Assembly: GCF_000317515.1 (NCBI RefSeq)
Contig: NC_019738.1
Location: 4,986,001 to 5,050,000, forward strand
Length of the DNA: 64,000 nt
Direction: 5' to 3'
From: Allocoleopsis franciscana PCC 7113
GTDB lineage: Bacteria; Cyanobacteriota; Cyanobacteriia; Cyanobacteriales; Coleofasciculaceae
Positions 35,953 through 44,614 of this stretch are shown here, in pieces. The notes under the pieces were generated by a model. It was given only the letters and a program-made list of their open reading frames with translations. It was not told where the DNA came from and did not search any database. Each line of letters starts with the position of its first letter. The first letter of the stretch is position 1. A program made the position numbers and the translations under genes.

Positions 35953-37416
35953 ATGACTTTAAATCTTTACAACACCCTGACTCGTCGCAAAGAACCTTTT
36001 GAACCATTGGAAACTGGCAAAGTACGGATGTATTGCTGCGGCATCACGGTGTATGACTATTGCCATTTGGGTCATGCCAGAACGTGCATCGTTTGGGATA
36101 CGGCAAGACGCTATCTGCAATGGCGCGGATATGACGTTCAGTATGTGCAGAATTTTACCGATATTGACGATAAAATCCTCAACCGGGCGCGGCAGGAGGG
36201 AACTTCTATGGAGGAAGTTTCAGAGCGCTTCATCCAGACCTATTTTGAGGATATGGAGCGGCTGAATGTGAAAAAAGCCGATGCTTATCCCAGAGCTACA
36301 CACACCCTGGATGGGATTAAACGGCTAATTTACGACTTAGAACAGAAAAATTATGCCTACCCAGCAGGGGGCGATGTCTACTATGCGGTGCGTCAATTCT
36401 CAGAGTATGGCAAGCTTTCCGGACGCAAGTTAGAAGACATGCTCGCGGGGGCAAGCGGACGGGTGGAAGTACAAGAGGAGGAATCTAAGAAAAAAGACTC
36501 CAGTGATTTTGCGCTGTGGAAAGCGGCAAAACCAGGGGAACCGGCGTGGGAATCGCCTTGGGGTGCCGGTCGTCCGGGTTGGCATATTGAGTGCTCAGCG
36601 ATGATTCGGGAACAACTGGGTGAAACCATTGACATTCACACCGGTGGAGCCGATTTGATTTTCCCTCACCATGAGAATGAAATCGCTCAATCTGAAGCGG
36701 TAACCGGTAAACCCCTATCCCGTTACTGGCTGCACACCGCGATGGTGAAAGTCGAAGGCGAGAAGATGGCGAAGTCTTTAGGCAACTTCATCACGATTCG
36801 AGATTTGTTGGATAGACCGGTTGACCCCATGGCGGTGCGGCTGTTTGTGCTGATGGCACAATACCGCAAGCCGATTGATTTTTCCGATGATGCCATAGAG
36901 TCCGCTACCAATGGGTGGAATACCCTGAAGGATGGCTTGCTATTTGGTGAGCAATATGGTATGCGATTGGGTTGGATGCCAGATGCCGTCCGGGCGAACA
37001 GTGATTTACCCCTACAATCGGCCTTGGTGGAACGATTTAATCTGGCAGTCGATGATGACTTAAATTTTGCTGGGGGTTTAGCGGTTTTGTTTGAAGTGGC
37101 GAAGGACTTACGCCGCGAGGGGAATCTCCTGGTGCATGAGGGGAAAACTGAAACCTCGCCGCAAGAGTTGGAGGTTTTGTGGCAAACACTGGTAACTCTG
37201 GCAGAGGTACTGGGTTTGGCAGCACAACCAGAGGTAGAGGAGGCATCGGCGGATGGGTTAAGTGATACCCAGATTGAGGCATTCATTCAGCAGCGTGCGG
37301 ATGCGCGGAAAGCCAAGAACTTTGCTGAGGGCGATCGCATCCGCAACGAACTGCAAGCCAAAGGCATTACCTTAATCGATAAGCCCGGTGGTGTCACAAT
37401 TTGGCATCGTGATTAA
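35953..37416 (+). CDS. cysS: cysteine--tRNA ligase
   Basis: This 487-residue class I synthetase charges tRNA-Cys. It has the zinc ligand Cys in YCCGITVYDYCHLGHA, which also includes the HIGH-equivalent HLGH, then the zinc-binding WHIECSAM and HHENE segments and KMSKS-equivalent KMAKS (near residue 276). The C-terminal anticodon-binding part ends in LIDKPGGVTIWHRD. Length is normal. It is followed within 10 bases by a palindromic repeat that may act as its terminator. Confidence 0.97.
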   Translation: MTLNLYNTLTRRKEPFEPLETGKVRMYCCGITVYDYCHLGHARTCIVWDTARRYLQWRGYDVQYVQNFTDIDDKILNRARQEGTSMEEVSERFIQTYFEDMERLNVKKADAYPRATHTLDGIKRLIYDLEQKNYAYPAGGDVYYAVRQFSEYGKLSGRKLEDMLAGASGRVEVQEEESKKKDSSDFALWKAAKPGEPAWESPWGAGRPGWHIECSAMIREQLGETIDIHTGGADLIFPHHENEIAQSEAVTGKPLSRYWLHTAMVKVEGEKMAKSLGNFITIRDLLDRPVDPMAVRLFVLMAQYRKPIDFSDDAIESATNGWNTLKDGLLFGEQYGMRLGWMPDAVRANSDLPLQSALVERFNLAVDDDLNFAGGLAVLFEVAKDLRREGNLLVHEGKTETSPQELEVLWQTLVTLAEVLGLAAQPEVEEASADGLSDTQIEAFIQQRADARKAKNFAEGDRIRNELQAKGITLIDKPGGVTIWHRD

Positions 37417-37421
37417 CGGTG

Positions 37422-37447
37422 TAGGGGCATGACAATGTCGTGCCCTA
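37422..37447. repeat. palindromic repeat / possible cysS terminator
   Basis: TAGGGGCATGAC and GTCGTGCCCTA pair with one mismatch and a short loop. It shares the TAGGGGC terminus with the element at 6265 and lies directly after cysS. Confidence 0.65.
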
Positions 37448-37517
37448 ATGATGACTCTGTGCCAGAATTAACGCTATAAAGCGAACAAAATGCTACACCA
37501 GCCTAGGAGCTTAAATT

Positions 37518-37871
37518 ATGCGTAGGAATTTTAGTCCAGAGAATGATTTTGCCCATCGTTTAGGTATTAGTTACATCAAAGTTTCTCGCCAAAATCATCA
37601 AAACTTCGATACCAAAGTCAGTCTCAGAAGAATTTATCCCAGAAAATTCGGTAGTCACCCCTCCACAACCATTTCTTCTCGACTGAAGCCACTCAAGGAA
37701 GAGGTTCCAGAGATTATAAAACAACTCCATTCTTTTCAACCCATTTGTTGTTCAAATCACCAACACAAACTTGCCCAAAAAGCGCTCATTTCCTTAAGGA
37801 ATCGCCAACCAGAAGACATGAAAACTCTCGCGAAAACTCTCGCTGATGATATTGCAGGTGCTGTTGATTAA
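37518..37871 (+). CDS. small protein upstream of a Fic-family gene (possible antitoxin)
   Basis: This 117-residue basic protein has no signal or membrane segment, opening MRRNFSPENDFAHRLGISY. AGGAG at 37505-37509, eight bases before the ATG, supports the start. It is Ser/Arg/Lys-rich in the middle with a helical C-terminus (MKTLAKTLADDIAGAVD). I do not recognise a family. It precedes the Fic protein by 21 bases, the spacing of a two-gene operon, so it could be a cognate inhibitor; it lacks an obvious (S/T)xxxE(G/N) Fic inhibitory helix. Confidence 0.6.
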   Translation: MRRNFSPENDFAHRLGISYIKVSRQNHQNFDTKVSLRRIYPRKFGSHPSTTISSRLKPLKEEVPEIIKQLHSFQPICCSNHQHKLAQKALISLRNRQPEDMKTLAKTLADDIAGAVD

Positions 37872-37892
37872 TTCTGCTTTAATATAGACCGG

Positions 37893-38537
37893 ATGCATCC
37901 TCCTGATTGTCCAGCTTGGGAATATGCCGATCATCCCAAACGGGAGATCATCCTAAAGGAAAGAACAGAAGATATCGTCGTTCAGCTCTACCAGCAAACC
38001 CTAGATTTTATAGAAATCGCGGCTGACACACGACCCATTCATGGATATCTTTTCAGCCTTTTAGTACCCAGGCAATCTATTTACTATGCTGGTCATTATC
38101 GCGGCGAAGACTTCCCCTGCTTAAAAGAATATTATGTTGGTTCAACAGAAGGATTAGATGTTGGTTTTCCTCCTTTTCTGGTTGAACAGAGAATGGAGAA
38201 AATTGCTCAGTGGATTCGAGAAGGAATGAAAGTATTAGAGTTAACCCATCAACTCCCGGATACTCAAATTTCACCCGAAGATAAACTGCTCAATACAGTA
38301 GCCTTTGCCTGTGGGATTTTTGATGAAGTGCTACGAGTGCATCCCTATGCCAATGGGAACGGACACATTGCCAGATTTATTCTCTGGACTATTTTAGGCA
38401 AGTATGGTTATTGGCTCAAACAATTTCCGATTGAACCTCGACCTAATCACCCATTATACGCTTGGGCAATTACCGAATATCGCAAAGGAAATAAACAGGC
38501 ATTAGAAAATTATATTTTGATGTGCATTGCAGGTTGA
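37893..38537 (+). CDS. Fic/DOC-family protein with variant active site
   Basis: This 214-residue protein has the Fic motif HPYANGNGHIAR (His150-Arg161) where the consensus is HxFx(D/E)GNGRxxR. The catalytic His and the GNG anion hole are present. The Mg-binding Asp/Glu is Asn and the first Arg is His. Fic enzymes transfer AMP or other phosphate-containing groups to proteins; this variant may differ in donor or be less active. The flap region is near YYAGHYRGEDF. It appears co-transcribed with the small upstream protein. It could be a toxin-type or housekeeping Fic. Confidence 0.8.
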   Translation: MHPPDCPAWEYADHPKREIILKERTEDIVVQLYQQTLDFIEIAADTRPIHGYLFSLLVPRQSIYYAGHYRGEDFPCLKEYYVGSTEGLDVGFPPFLVEQRMEKIAQWIREGMKVLELTHQLPDTQISPEDKLLNTVAFACGIFDEVLRVHPYANGNGHIARFILWTILGKYGYWLKQFPIEPRPNHPLYAWAITEYRKGNKQALENYILMCIAG

Positions 38538-38736
38538 ATTGATATTATCACCCCCTCTAATATTATTTCCGTTGACACCGGAATGAACAGAGATTGGAAT
38601 ACAAAAACTCTGCGCCCCTCTGCGTGAACCTTTGCTACCTCTGCGTTAAAAAAATCTAGTATTCCAATGCCAACGCATTAAACTCTTCTAATTAAGAAAA
38701 TGATTGGTAATATAAGCCCTGAAAACACCATTGATC

Positions 38737-39570
38737 TCATTCCTGCACCTTGGACAAAGTAGGCGAGGCAACAGGTTGAGTCATTGTCCAGGGAAAAGCT
38801 TTGTACTTGAGATAGTAGCCACCCAAAACCAACAGTACAATCGCCACAGTCCCCACACCCAAAGGACTCGGAAGCCAAAAGACAGCTTCTAAATGATTCA
38901 TCTGTCCAGGTTGGAGTTTCCACACGAGCTGATGGCCATTTTCATAGACAGCTAGGGGGATAGCATTCTCTCCCTGAGTCACGCTGCGTGCTCCCCAAGG
39001 TGTCTCTAAACTAAACTGCAAATCTAACAGAGAACTAGGGCTAATAATTACATTTCCGTTGCTGGAGAGAACACCGAGCGATCGCAAATCTAAGTCGTAG
39101 ATTAAATGATTTCGTTGCACGAAGAACCAGTTGCCCTGATTCAAATAGAATTTAGAATCTAAACTGGGTAAATCGAGCGGCACACCCGCCTTAGCAGGAG
39201 ACTTTTTCTTCGCTGTCGGGTTAAAAAATTGATTAAACTTTGACTCTAATTCCGTACCATTGCTAAACGGAATCGTCACCCTAACTTCTTGCTCAGAAAG
39301 ACGCTGGGTTTTCCCGTCAAGCTGACGTGCCCTCTGCTCAATACTTTTGAGCCATTCTTGCGCCTGTTCGTTACTAAAGCTGGTCAACTGTTCCCCTAAT
39401 TTGATATGCTGCACAATTGCGCCATGATGCTGACCCTGGAAATTGACTCCGACATCATATTCAACACAGCCAGAAAGTAGCAGCGCTGGCAGCAAAATCA
39501 CCCAGAGAACCCGTAAGCGCCCTAAAATTTGACGCCAAAACGGCAATAAATTGACAATTGCTGGTTTCAC
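38737..39570 (-). CDS. DUF3153 lipoprotein
   Basis: This 277-residue protein has an N-terminal signal with lipobox LLLSGC (Cys about residue 35). A mainly beta/alpha extracytoplasmic domain follows, then a single C-terminal transmembrane helix (GVGTVAIVLLVLGGYYL, about 240-256) and a short cytosolic tail. This is the DUF3153 layout seen across cyanobacteria. Function is unknown. The double anchor (lipid and TM) suggests a membrane-proximal role. It is a single gene. Confidence 0.85.
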   Translation of the reverse strand: MKPAIVNLLPFWRQILGRLRVLWVILLPALLLSGCVEYDVGVNFQGQHHGAIVQHIKLGEQLTSFSNEQAQEWLKSIEQRARQLDGKTQRLSEQEVRVTIPFSNGTELESKFNQFFNPTAKKKSPAKAGVPLDLPSLDSKFYLNQGNWFFVQRNHLIYDLDLRSLGVLSSNGNVIISPSSLLDLQFSLETPWGARSVTQGENAIPLAVYENGHQLVWKLQPGQMNHLEAVFWLPSPLGVGTVAIVLLVLGGYYLKYKAFPWTMTQPVASPTLSKVQE

Positions 39571-39798
39571 AAATCTTTCTCCTGACGCTAAAAGTAAATC
39601 TTTTAAGTTGATTGAGTTGATTTAAATTACAGCCTTCTCGGTACCAGATTACTGTAGGAACGGGTGGATTGGATCTATTGATATACAGTTGTACTCAAAC
39701 CGAGTACTTGATCTTTCCCGCCATGTCCCAATCCTCCAATCTCCCCATCCAACTGATCTCCTATCTTGGAACGTAACTGGGAATGAGATGATATTCTC

Positions 39799-42597
39799 TC
39801 AGCGAGAGCCAATCAGCCAATAAGTCGTCATCTCCCCCTTACCCTTAACGGGAATAGTTCCCCGCTTTTCCAATAAATACTGATTCTGCAAACGTTCATA
39901 GGTAGTAGCTGTAACTTGAATTCGTCCCGGCATTCCTTGAGACTCCATCCGGGACGCCACATTAACGGTATCACCCCATAAATCGTAGATAAACTTTTTC
40001 ATGCCAATCACACCGGCTACAACCGGCCCCGTATTAATGCCAATCCGAATCTGAAACGGTTCCCCTTTGTCGGCTTCAAATTGGGTAATTGCTGTTTGCA
40101 TATCCAGTGCCATTTGGGCGGTACGCGAAGCGATATCCCCATTAGTCATGGGTTCGGCATCATCCTCTCTGGGCATCGGTAAACCTCCCGCAACCATATA
40201 GGCATCCCCAATCGTTTTTATTTTCTCCAAACCATGTTTTTCCACCAATTCATCAAAGGTAGAAAAAATCTCATTCAGCAAGTTGACGAGTGCTTGTGGC
40301 GAGATGCGGGCAGAAAGAGGGGTAAAACCGACGATATCTGCAAACATAATTGTTACATCATCGAATTGCTCGGCAATCAACATAGCACCATTGGACTTAG
40401 CAAAACCATTTTCCCGAAAGTTCCAGAGGTTCTGTTTTAATTGTTCCGCGATCGCTTTGGGTAAAATATTAAGTAATAATCGCTCTGACTTTTCTTGTTC
40501 TACCCGCAACGCCTCCTCTGCCTTTTTGCGTAAGGTGATATCTTCCACAACACCCAGGATGCCAATTACCTTTCCTGTTGAGTCCTGCAAGGGAATTTTA
40601 CTGATATCGAGCCAAACCGTTTGCCCATCGGCTGAGGGTCTTGGCTTGGATGCCACAATATGTAATTCTGGTGTCATCGTCTCCATAATACGACGGTCTT
40701 GAACACGGAATAAGTCTGCTATTTCCCGGTTCGGCAGCACATCGTAATCTGTTTTACCCACTACAGCTTCCGGATGATTAATCTCAGCCGCTTTTGCCCA
40801 GTTTTGATTACAACCGAGGAAAACTAAGTTGGCATCTTTCCAAAAGACTTGCAACGGAATATTATCCAAAATCAAGCGCAGATACTCTTTTTGTTCTCTC
40901 AACGCTTTTTCCATCAGCTTGCGTTCGGTGATGTCATTCCCAATACAAAGCAGGCAAACTTCTCCAGCCAACTCAATTTTTTCAGCGGAGAGTAGCACCG
41001 TTCTCACTTCTCCCAACTTGGTGCGAAAACGGACTTCCCAATCCCGCACAGCTCCCTCAACATCTAGCCACTGAATAATCCAGGTGTACTCTTCTGGATT
41101 CGCCCATATCTGAAGCTCATGAGTGGTATGACCAATTACCTCTTGAAGCTCATATCCACACAGGTGTAAGAAGCTTTCATTGACCTCGATATAGCATCCA
41201 TCAAGCAGGGTAGTAATGGCAATGGGGTGAGGAGAACAACGAAAAGATAATGCGAACTTTTCTTCAGATAAACGGAGCGCGGCTGTCCGTTCTTCAACAC
41301 GACTTTCTAACTGTTCATTCGTCTGCTTTAAGACTTTATAAGACTCGCGCAATTGAACAACCATTTGATTGAAAAAAGTCGCCAATACCCTCAGTTCGCC
41401 AACACCCTGTACTTCAACATATTGGTCTAATTCTCCTCTAGCGATCGCCCTAGAGGCTGCACTTAGCCGAATAATAGGCTGAGTAATCCAGCGAGAGGTA
41501 ATCAAGCCCAGCAAGAGTGCCAACATTAACGCCAAAAAACACAGCAGAATAGTCATGCGGGTGTTGGCATGGATTTGTTCCATAAAGTCTGATTCCGGAA
41601 CAACAACCACCACTATCCAGTCCAGTCCGCCAACGTCTCGGAATGGGATCACTTGGAGAAATTGTCGCTTCCCTTCTAGCTGAAACTCTAGTGACTGACT
41701 ACTATTAATTTGGGTAAAGTTGCTAAAGATAGCGGCTAAATATTTGGCGGTAGAACGAGTTAAAGGATTGGTGCTATTTACCCCTAGTAACCGTTCAGGT
41801 TTTTGGGTATTTTGGGGGAGATAAAAAGGTTCTTCCGAGGTTGAAGTGGCAATTAACCGTCCATTGCGCTCCATAATAAAAGTCTGTCCAGTCTGGCCAA
41901 TCTTCAAGCCCCTGAGGAACTGACTAATTTGTGATAAGCTGAGACTAGAACTCGTAACGGCTAATAACTTACCCCTTGGATCGTAAACAGGTTGCGTCGC
42001 CCAAACTCTAAGATACGCCGGATTAGAACTTAAGGAAATCTCTGTCCAAGTTGGTTTACCCGCCTTGAGTGCGGCCTGATATCTGGGTTGTTCCCAATAT
42101 TGATTATTCGGGTTAGTTCGCAGAATTTTAGTGCGGTTTCCTTGGTGATCCGTCGCCCAACTTTGGTGACGTCCTGTGGTTTTATCGGTGATACCGATGG
42201 TAATTGAGCCATCCTCTCGTCGAATAATACCAATGTATCCTTTGTTGGGAGTAGAAATATTAATAGAAGTCAAGGTATCAAATTTATGGATTTGTCTCCA
42301 CAAGAAGCGATCCAGTGTAGGAAGATTATCTAAATTTTCTAATCCCGAATCGATAGCATCTGCATGGAATTGATTAACCTGATGGGGAATTTCTAAGTAA
42401 GTTTGCAGGCGAAGTTGGATGCGATCGCCGATTTCACGACTTAATTCACTGGCTACTTCATTGACGGCTTGCTGTCCGTTACGGATAGAGAGGTAGCTGA
42501 TGACTCCGACAGCAATAAAGATTTGCAACACAAAAGGCAGCACTAAGAGGAGGCGCAACTGCATGTTTTTTGTATTTTTTAAAAGCCGTTTGAGCAT
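39799..42597 (-). CDS. membrane adenylate cyclase with dCache, HAMP and PAS domains
   Basis: This 932-residue protein has TM1 at about 15-37, an extracytoplasmic sensor (dCache-like, about 40-340), TM2 (about 345-368), HAMP (about 370-425), two PAS domains (about 450-560 and 575-690) and a class III nucleotide cyclase (about 735-925). Metal Asp lies in IMFADIVGF and the second acidic site in KTIGDAYMVAGGLP. The base-selecting Lys (EKIKTIGD) and Asp (IYDLWGDTVN) point to ATP, so the product should be cAMP. The external ligand is unknown. Full length with no truncation. Confidence 0.93.
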   Translation of the reverse strand: MLKRLLKNTKNMQLRLLLVLPFVLQIFIAVGVISYLSIRNGQQAVNEVASELSREIGDRIQLRLQTYLEIPHQVNQFHADAIDSGLENLDNLPTLDRFLWRQIHKFDTLTSINISTPNKGYIGIIRREDGSITIGITDKTTGRHQSWATDHQGNRTKILRTNPNNQYWEQPRYQAALKAGKPTWTEISLSSNPAYLRVWATQPVYDPRGKLLAVTSSSLSLSQISQFLRGLKIGQTGQTFIMERNGRLIATSTSEEPFYLPQNTQKPERLLGVNSTNPLTRSTAKYLAAIFSNFTQINSSQSLEFQLEGKRQFLQVIPFRDVGGLDWIVVVVVPESDFMEQIHANTRMTILLCFLALMLALLLGLITSRWITQPIIRLSAASRAIARGELDQYVEVQGVGELRVLATFFNQMVVQLRESYKVLKQTNEQLESRVEERTAALRLSEEKFALSFRCSPHPIAITTLLDGCYIEVNESFLHLCGYELQEVIGHTTHELQIWANPEEYTWIIQWLDVEGAVRDWEVRFRTKLGEVRTVLLSAEKIELAGEVCLLCIGNDITERKLMEKALREQKEYLRLILDNIPLQVFWKDANLVFLGCNQNWAKAAEINHPEAVVGKTDYDVLPNREIADLFRVQDRRIMETMTPELHIVASKPRPSADGQTVWLDISKIPLQDSTGKVIGILGVVEDITLRKKAEEALRVEQEKSERLLLNILPKAIAEQLKQNLWNFRENGFAKSNGAMLIAEQFDDVTIMFADIVGFTPLSARISPQALVNLLNEIFSTFDELVEKHGLEKIKTIGDAYMVAGGLPMPREDDAEPMTNGDIASRTAQMALDMQTAITQFEADKGEPFQIRIGINTGPVVAGVIGMKKFIYDLWGDTVNVASRMESQGMPGRIQVTATTYERLQNQYLLEKRGTIPVKGKGEMTTYWLIGSR

Positions 42598-43141
42598 ACC
42601 TGATGACGTTATTCGTTTTTATTGGGAAAGGGAATATCTCTTTCCCTGTATCCCTCTCAACCCTCACGTCAGTAAAGCTGGCTAGCCGTTAAATGATAAA
42701 TTAAAAAACAGTCAATATTATGATTAAAAACTTTGAGCATTAATGGCTTTTGATGATTGTAATTTCATGAATATAGCTTACAAAAATCATCAAACTTCCT
42801 GAATGTATGGCTAGACCATTTCAACTCTTAAACGTGAGTAAGAGGAAAAATCTTCACAGGCACCCTGAGTCAAACTCAAAAAGTAGTTGCTTATACAAAA
42901 AATAAAATTATACAGCCATGAGTTCCTGTTCACCTTATATAGGGTCTCGACCAAAATCATTTCGACTATCAACTGGCTCCAAGACTATAAGTCTAACAAG
43001 ATAGCTGATAGGAATTGGGAGAGAGAGCGCAGGGGAATGCCTCAATTCTCTCTCCAAAACGGTCAACAAAGCTTCAGCGACGCATCTTTTCAGGTTCTCA
43101 CCAGCTAACTCTCCACTGAAGTGATTCACCGAGTTTCAGCC
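42598..43141. other. 544-bp non-coding spacer
   Basis: AT-rich, with no gene I can support; a 73-codon plus-strand frame in it has no ribosome site or family likeness. It should hold the cyclase promoter. Confidence 0.4.
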
Positions 43142-43693
43142 TCAAACTCCGAGCCAGATTAGCCCTCCTACGGTCAGAATCAACGCAATCAGAGCCACCC
43201 AGATAAATTGATTATCTTTGGTATTGACCTGGCTCAGGTCAATGGGTTCTGGTTCAAGTTTGTCTTTGCGGTCGCGTTTGCTACTACCACTCGCACTTTG
43301 GCTGCCGCGACGATCTTCAGGAGAACTTTCTGCGATCGCGCCTAAGTCCGGGATTTGCGTCATCCATTCTGCCGGTCGTTTGAGCTCAGGCGCTTGCAGA
43401 ATATAGAGTAAGCGTTTACCTTCTTTGCGCGTTTCTGTATCGGGATGACGACTCAGTTGTTGACAAAGCGCGATCGCTTCCGGCTTTTTCCCCGCCGCTT
43501 CATACGCCGTCACTAACCACATCTGCGCCTCTCCCCCTAACCGAGAGGTTCGATTCATCAAAGCACAGGCGGCTTCTAAATGCTTAACAGATGCACGATA
43601 CTCACCCCGTTCAAAGGCAACTTTTCCGGCTTGATACTCAATTTGGAATTTTTCTTTGTTTTCTGAACTCACGTTTCGACTCTGCCAATCCAC
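43142..43693 (-). CDS. TPR-like protein with C-terminal membrane anchor
   Basis: This 183-residue protein has TPR-like helix pairs (EYQAGKVAFERGEYRASVKHLEAAC and AQMWLVTAYEAAGKKPEAIALCQQL, about residues 18-85). A charged Ser/Arg/Lys/Asp-rich linker (about 125-155) follows, and a single C-terminal transmembrane helix (IWVALIALILTVGGLIWL). This is a tail-anchored topology with the TPR in the cytosol. The function is unknown; similar proteins are common in cyanobacteria. It runs divergently from the truncated SBP remnant. Confidence 0.8.
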   Translation of the reverse strand: MDWQSRNVSSENKEKFQIEYQAGKVAFERGEYRASVKHLEAACALMNRTSRLGGEAQMWLVTAYEAAGKKPEAIALCQQLSRHPDTETRKEGKRLLYILQAPELKRPAEWMTQIPDLGAIAESSPEDRRGSQSASGSSKRDRKDKLEPEPIDLSQVNTKDNQFIWVALIALILTVGGLIWLGV

Positions 43694-43739
43694 TCACGTC
43701 AAACTGCTTTAGTTTTATTGTCATCGTTCTCAAGACACC

Positions 43740-44276
43740 GTGCATCACTCAATCTGGATATCTCGACGACTAGGTTTGAATGCAACTTTGGACAAGATAT
43801 CTCCGAACCGGGCAGACACCTACAGCCGCAATGCTGAGAAAATGACCCGTGAACTCACCCAACTCGATACCTGGATTCAATCGCAAATTAGCACGATTCC
43901 CACCCAACAGCGTAAGTTAGTCACCACCCATGATGCCATGGGATATTACGCCACCGCTTATGGAATTCCCATAGAAGGGGCTTTGCAGGGTATCAGTACC
44001 GAAGAAAAACCAACAGCAGGACGGGTAAAAGAATTGGTCGGTGAAATTAAGCGAGCAAATGTGCCGACAATTTTTGCAGAAGCAACCATTAACCCGAAGC
44101 TAATAGAAACGGTTGCCAGAGAAGCGAACGTCAAGGTTTCAGAGCAAAAACTATTGGCTGACGGACTCGGCGAAAAGGGAACCAATGCTGACACTTACGA
44201 AAAAATGCTTATTGCCAATACTCAGGCAATCGTTGAAGGACTCGGAGGCAAGTACACAGCTTTTCAAGTTCAATAG
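43740..44276 (+). pseudogene. truncated metal ABC transporter substrate-binding protein (ZnuA/MntC-like)
   Basis: The frame holds only the C-terminal lobe of a cluster A-I metal-binding protein. KISPNRADTYSRNAEKM leads the linker helix, then LVTTHDAMGYYATAYGI has the conserved His ligand, TIFAEATINPKLIETVA the Glu region and LADGLGEKGTNADTYEKM the Asp region. The signal peptide and N-lobe with its two His ligands are absent, and the first 20 residues match nothing. No permease or ATPase adjoins it. The product could not be exported or bind metal normally, so it is a remnant, although its surviving frame is intact. Confidence 0.8.
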
Positions 44277-44422
44277 ACCTCTTGCATCAATCCGAAAAAC
44301 CCCTCCCCAGCCCCCCTACTCTCATCCAGCGAAAGATCCTTCCTTTGAAATAGCCAGTTTAAGCCAAAAATCGCATACTCTATCTACATTAGGGACGATC
44401 GAGTGATGCATAAACCATAGTT

Positions 44423-44611
44423 GTGGTGGGATGGGAACTAGATATCGGTAACTCATTTCAAAAACTGCGACAGGATTTGGGACGGACGCCAATTAAATTC
44501 GCCACCCAGTTAGACGCCCAAGAACGCGATTACACCAACATTGTGATGAAACTCTTTGTTCCCCTGTGTGCATCCCGACGTTCTCACATTTATTTTCACC
44601 GAGGAGCATAG
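44423..44611 (+). CDS. small ORF coupled to the hybrid kinase (doubtful)
   Basis: A 62-codon frame from a GTG ends three bases before the kinase start, with the kinase ribosome site GAGGAG inside its last codons. It encodes KLRQDLGRTPIKFATQLDAQ and has no recognised family. Coupling by overlap would suggest a real gene, but it may equally be a decayed tail of an older gene. Confidence 0.3.
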   Translation: MVGWELDIGNSFQKLRQDLGRTPIKFATQLDAQERDYTNIVMKLFVPLCASRRSHIYFHRGA

Positions 44612-44614
44612 GCT

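Noticed and set aside
42887-43108. 73-codon ORF in the spacer after the adenylate cyclase
   Set aside because: No start signal, no family likeness, AT-rich spacer.
44277-44422. Continuation of the SBP gene into the kinase operon
   Set aside because: The SBP frame ends with a natural C-terminus at 44276 and the following bases show no coding pattern.
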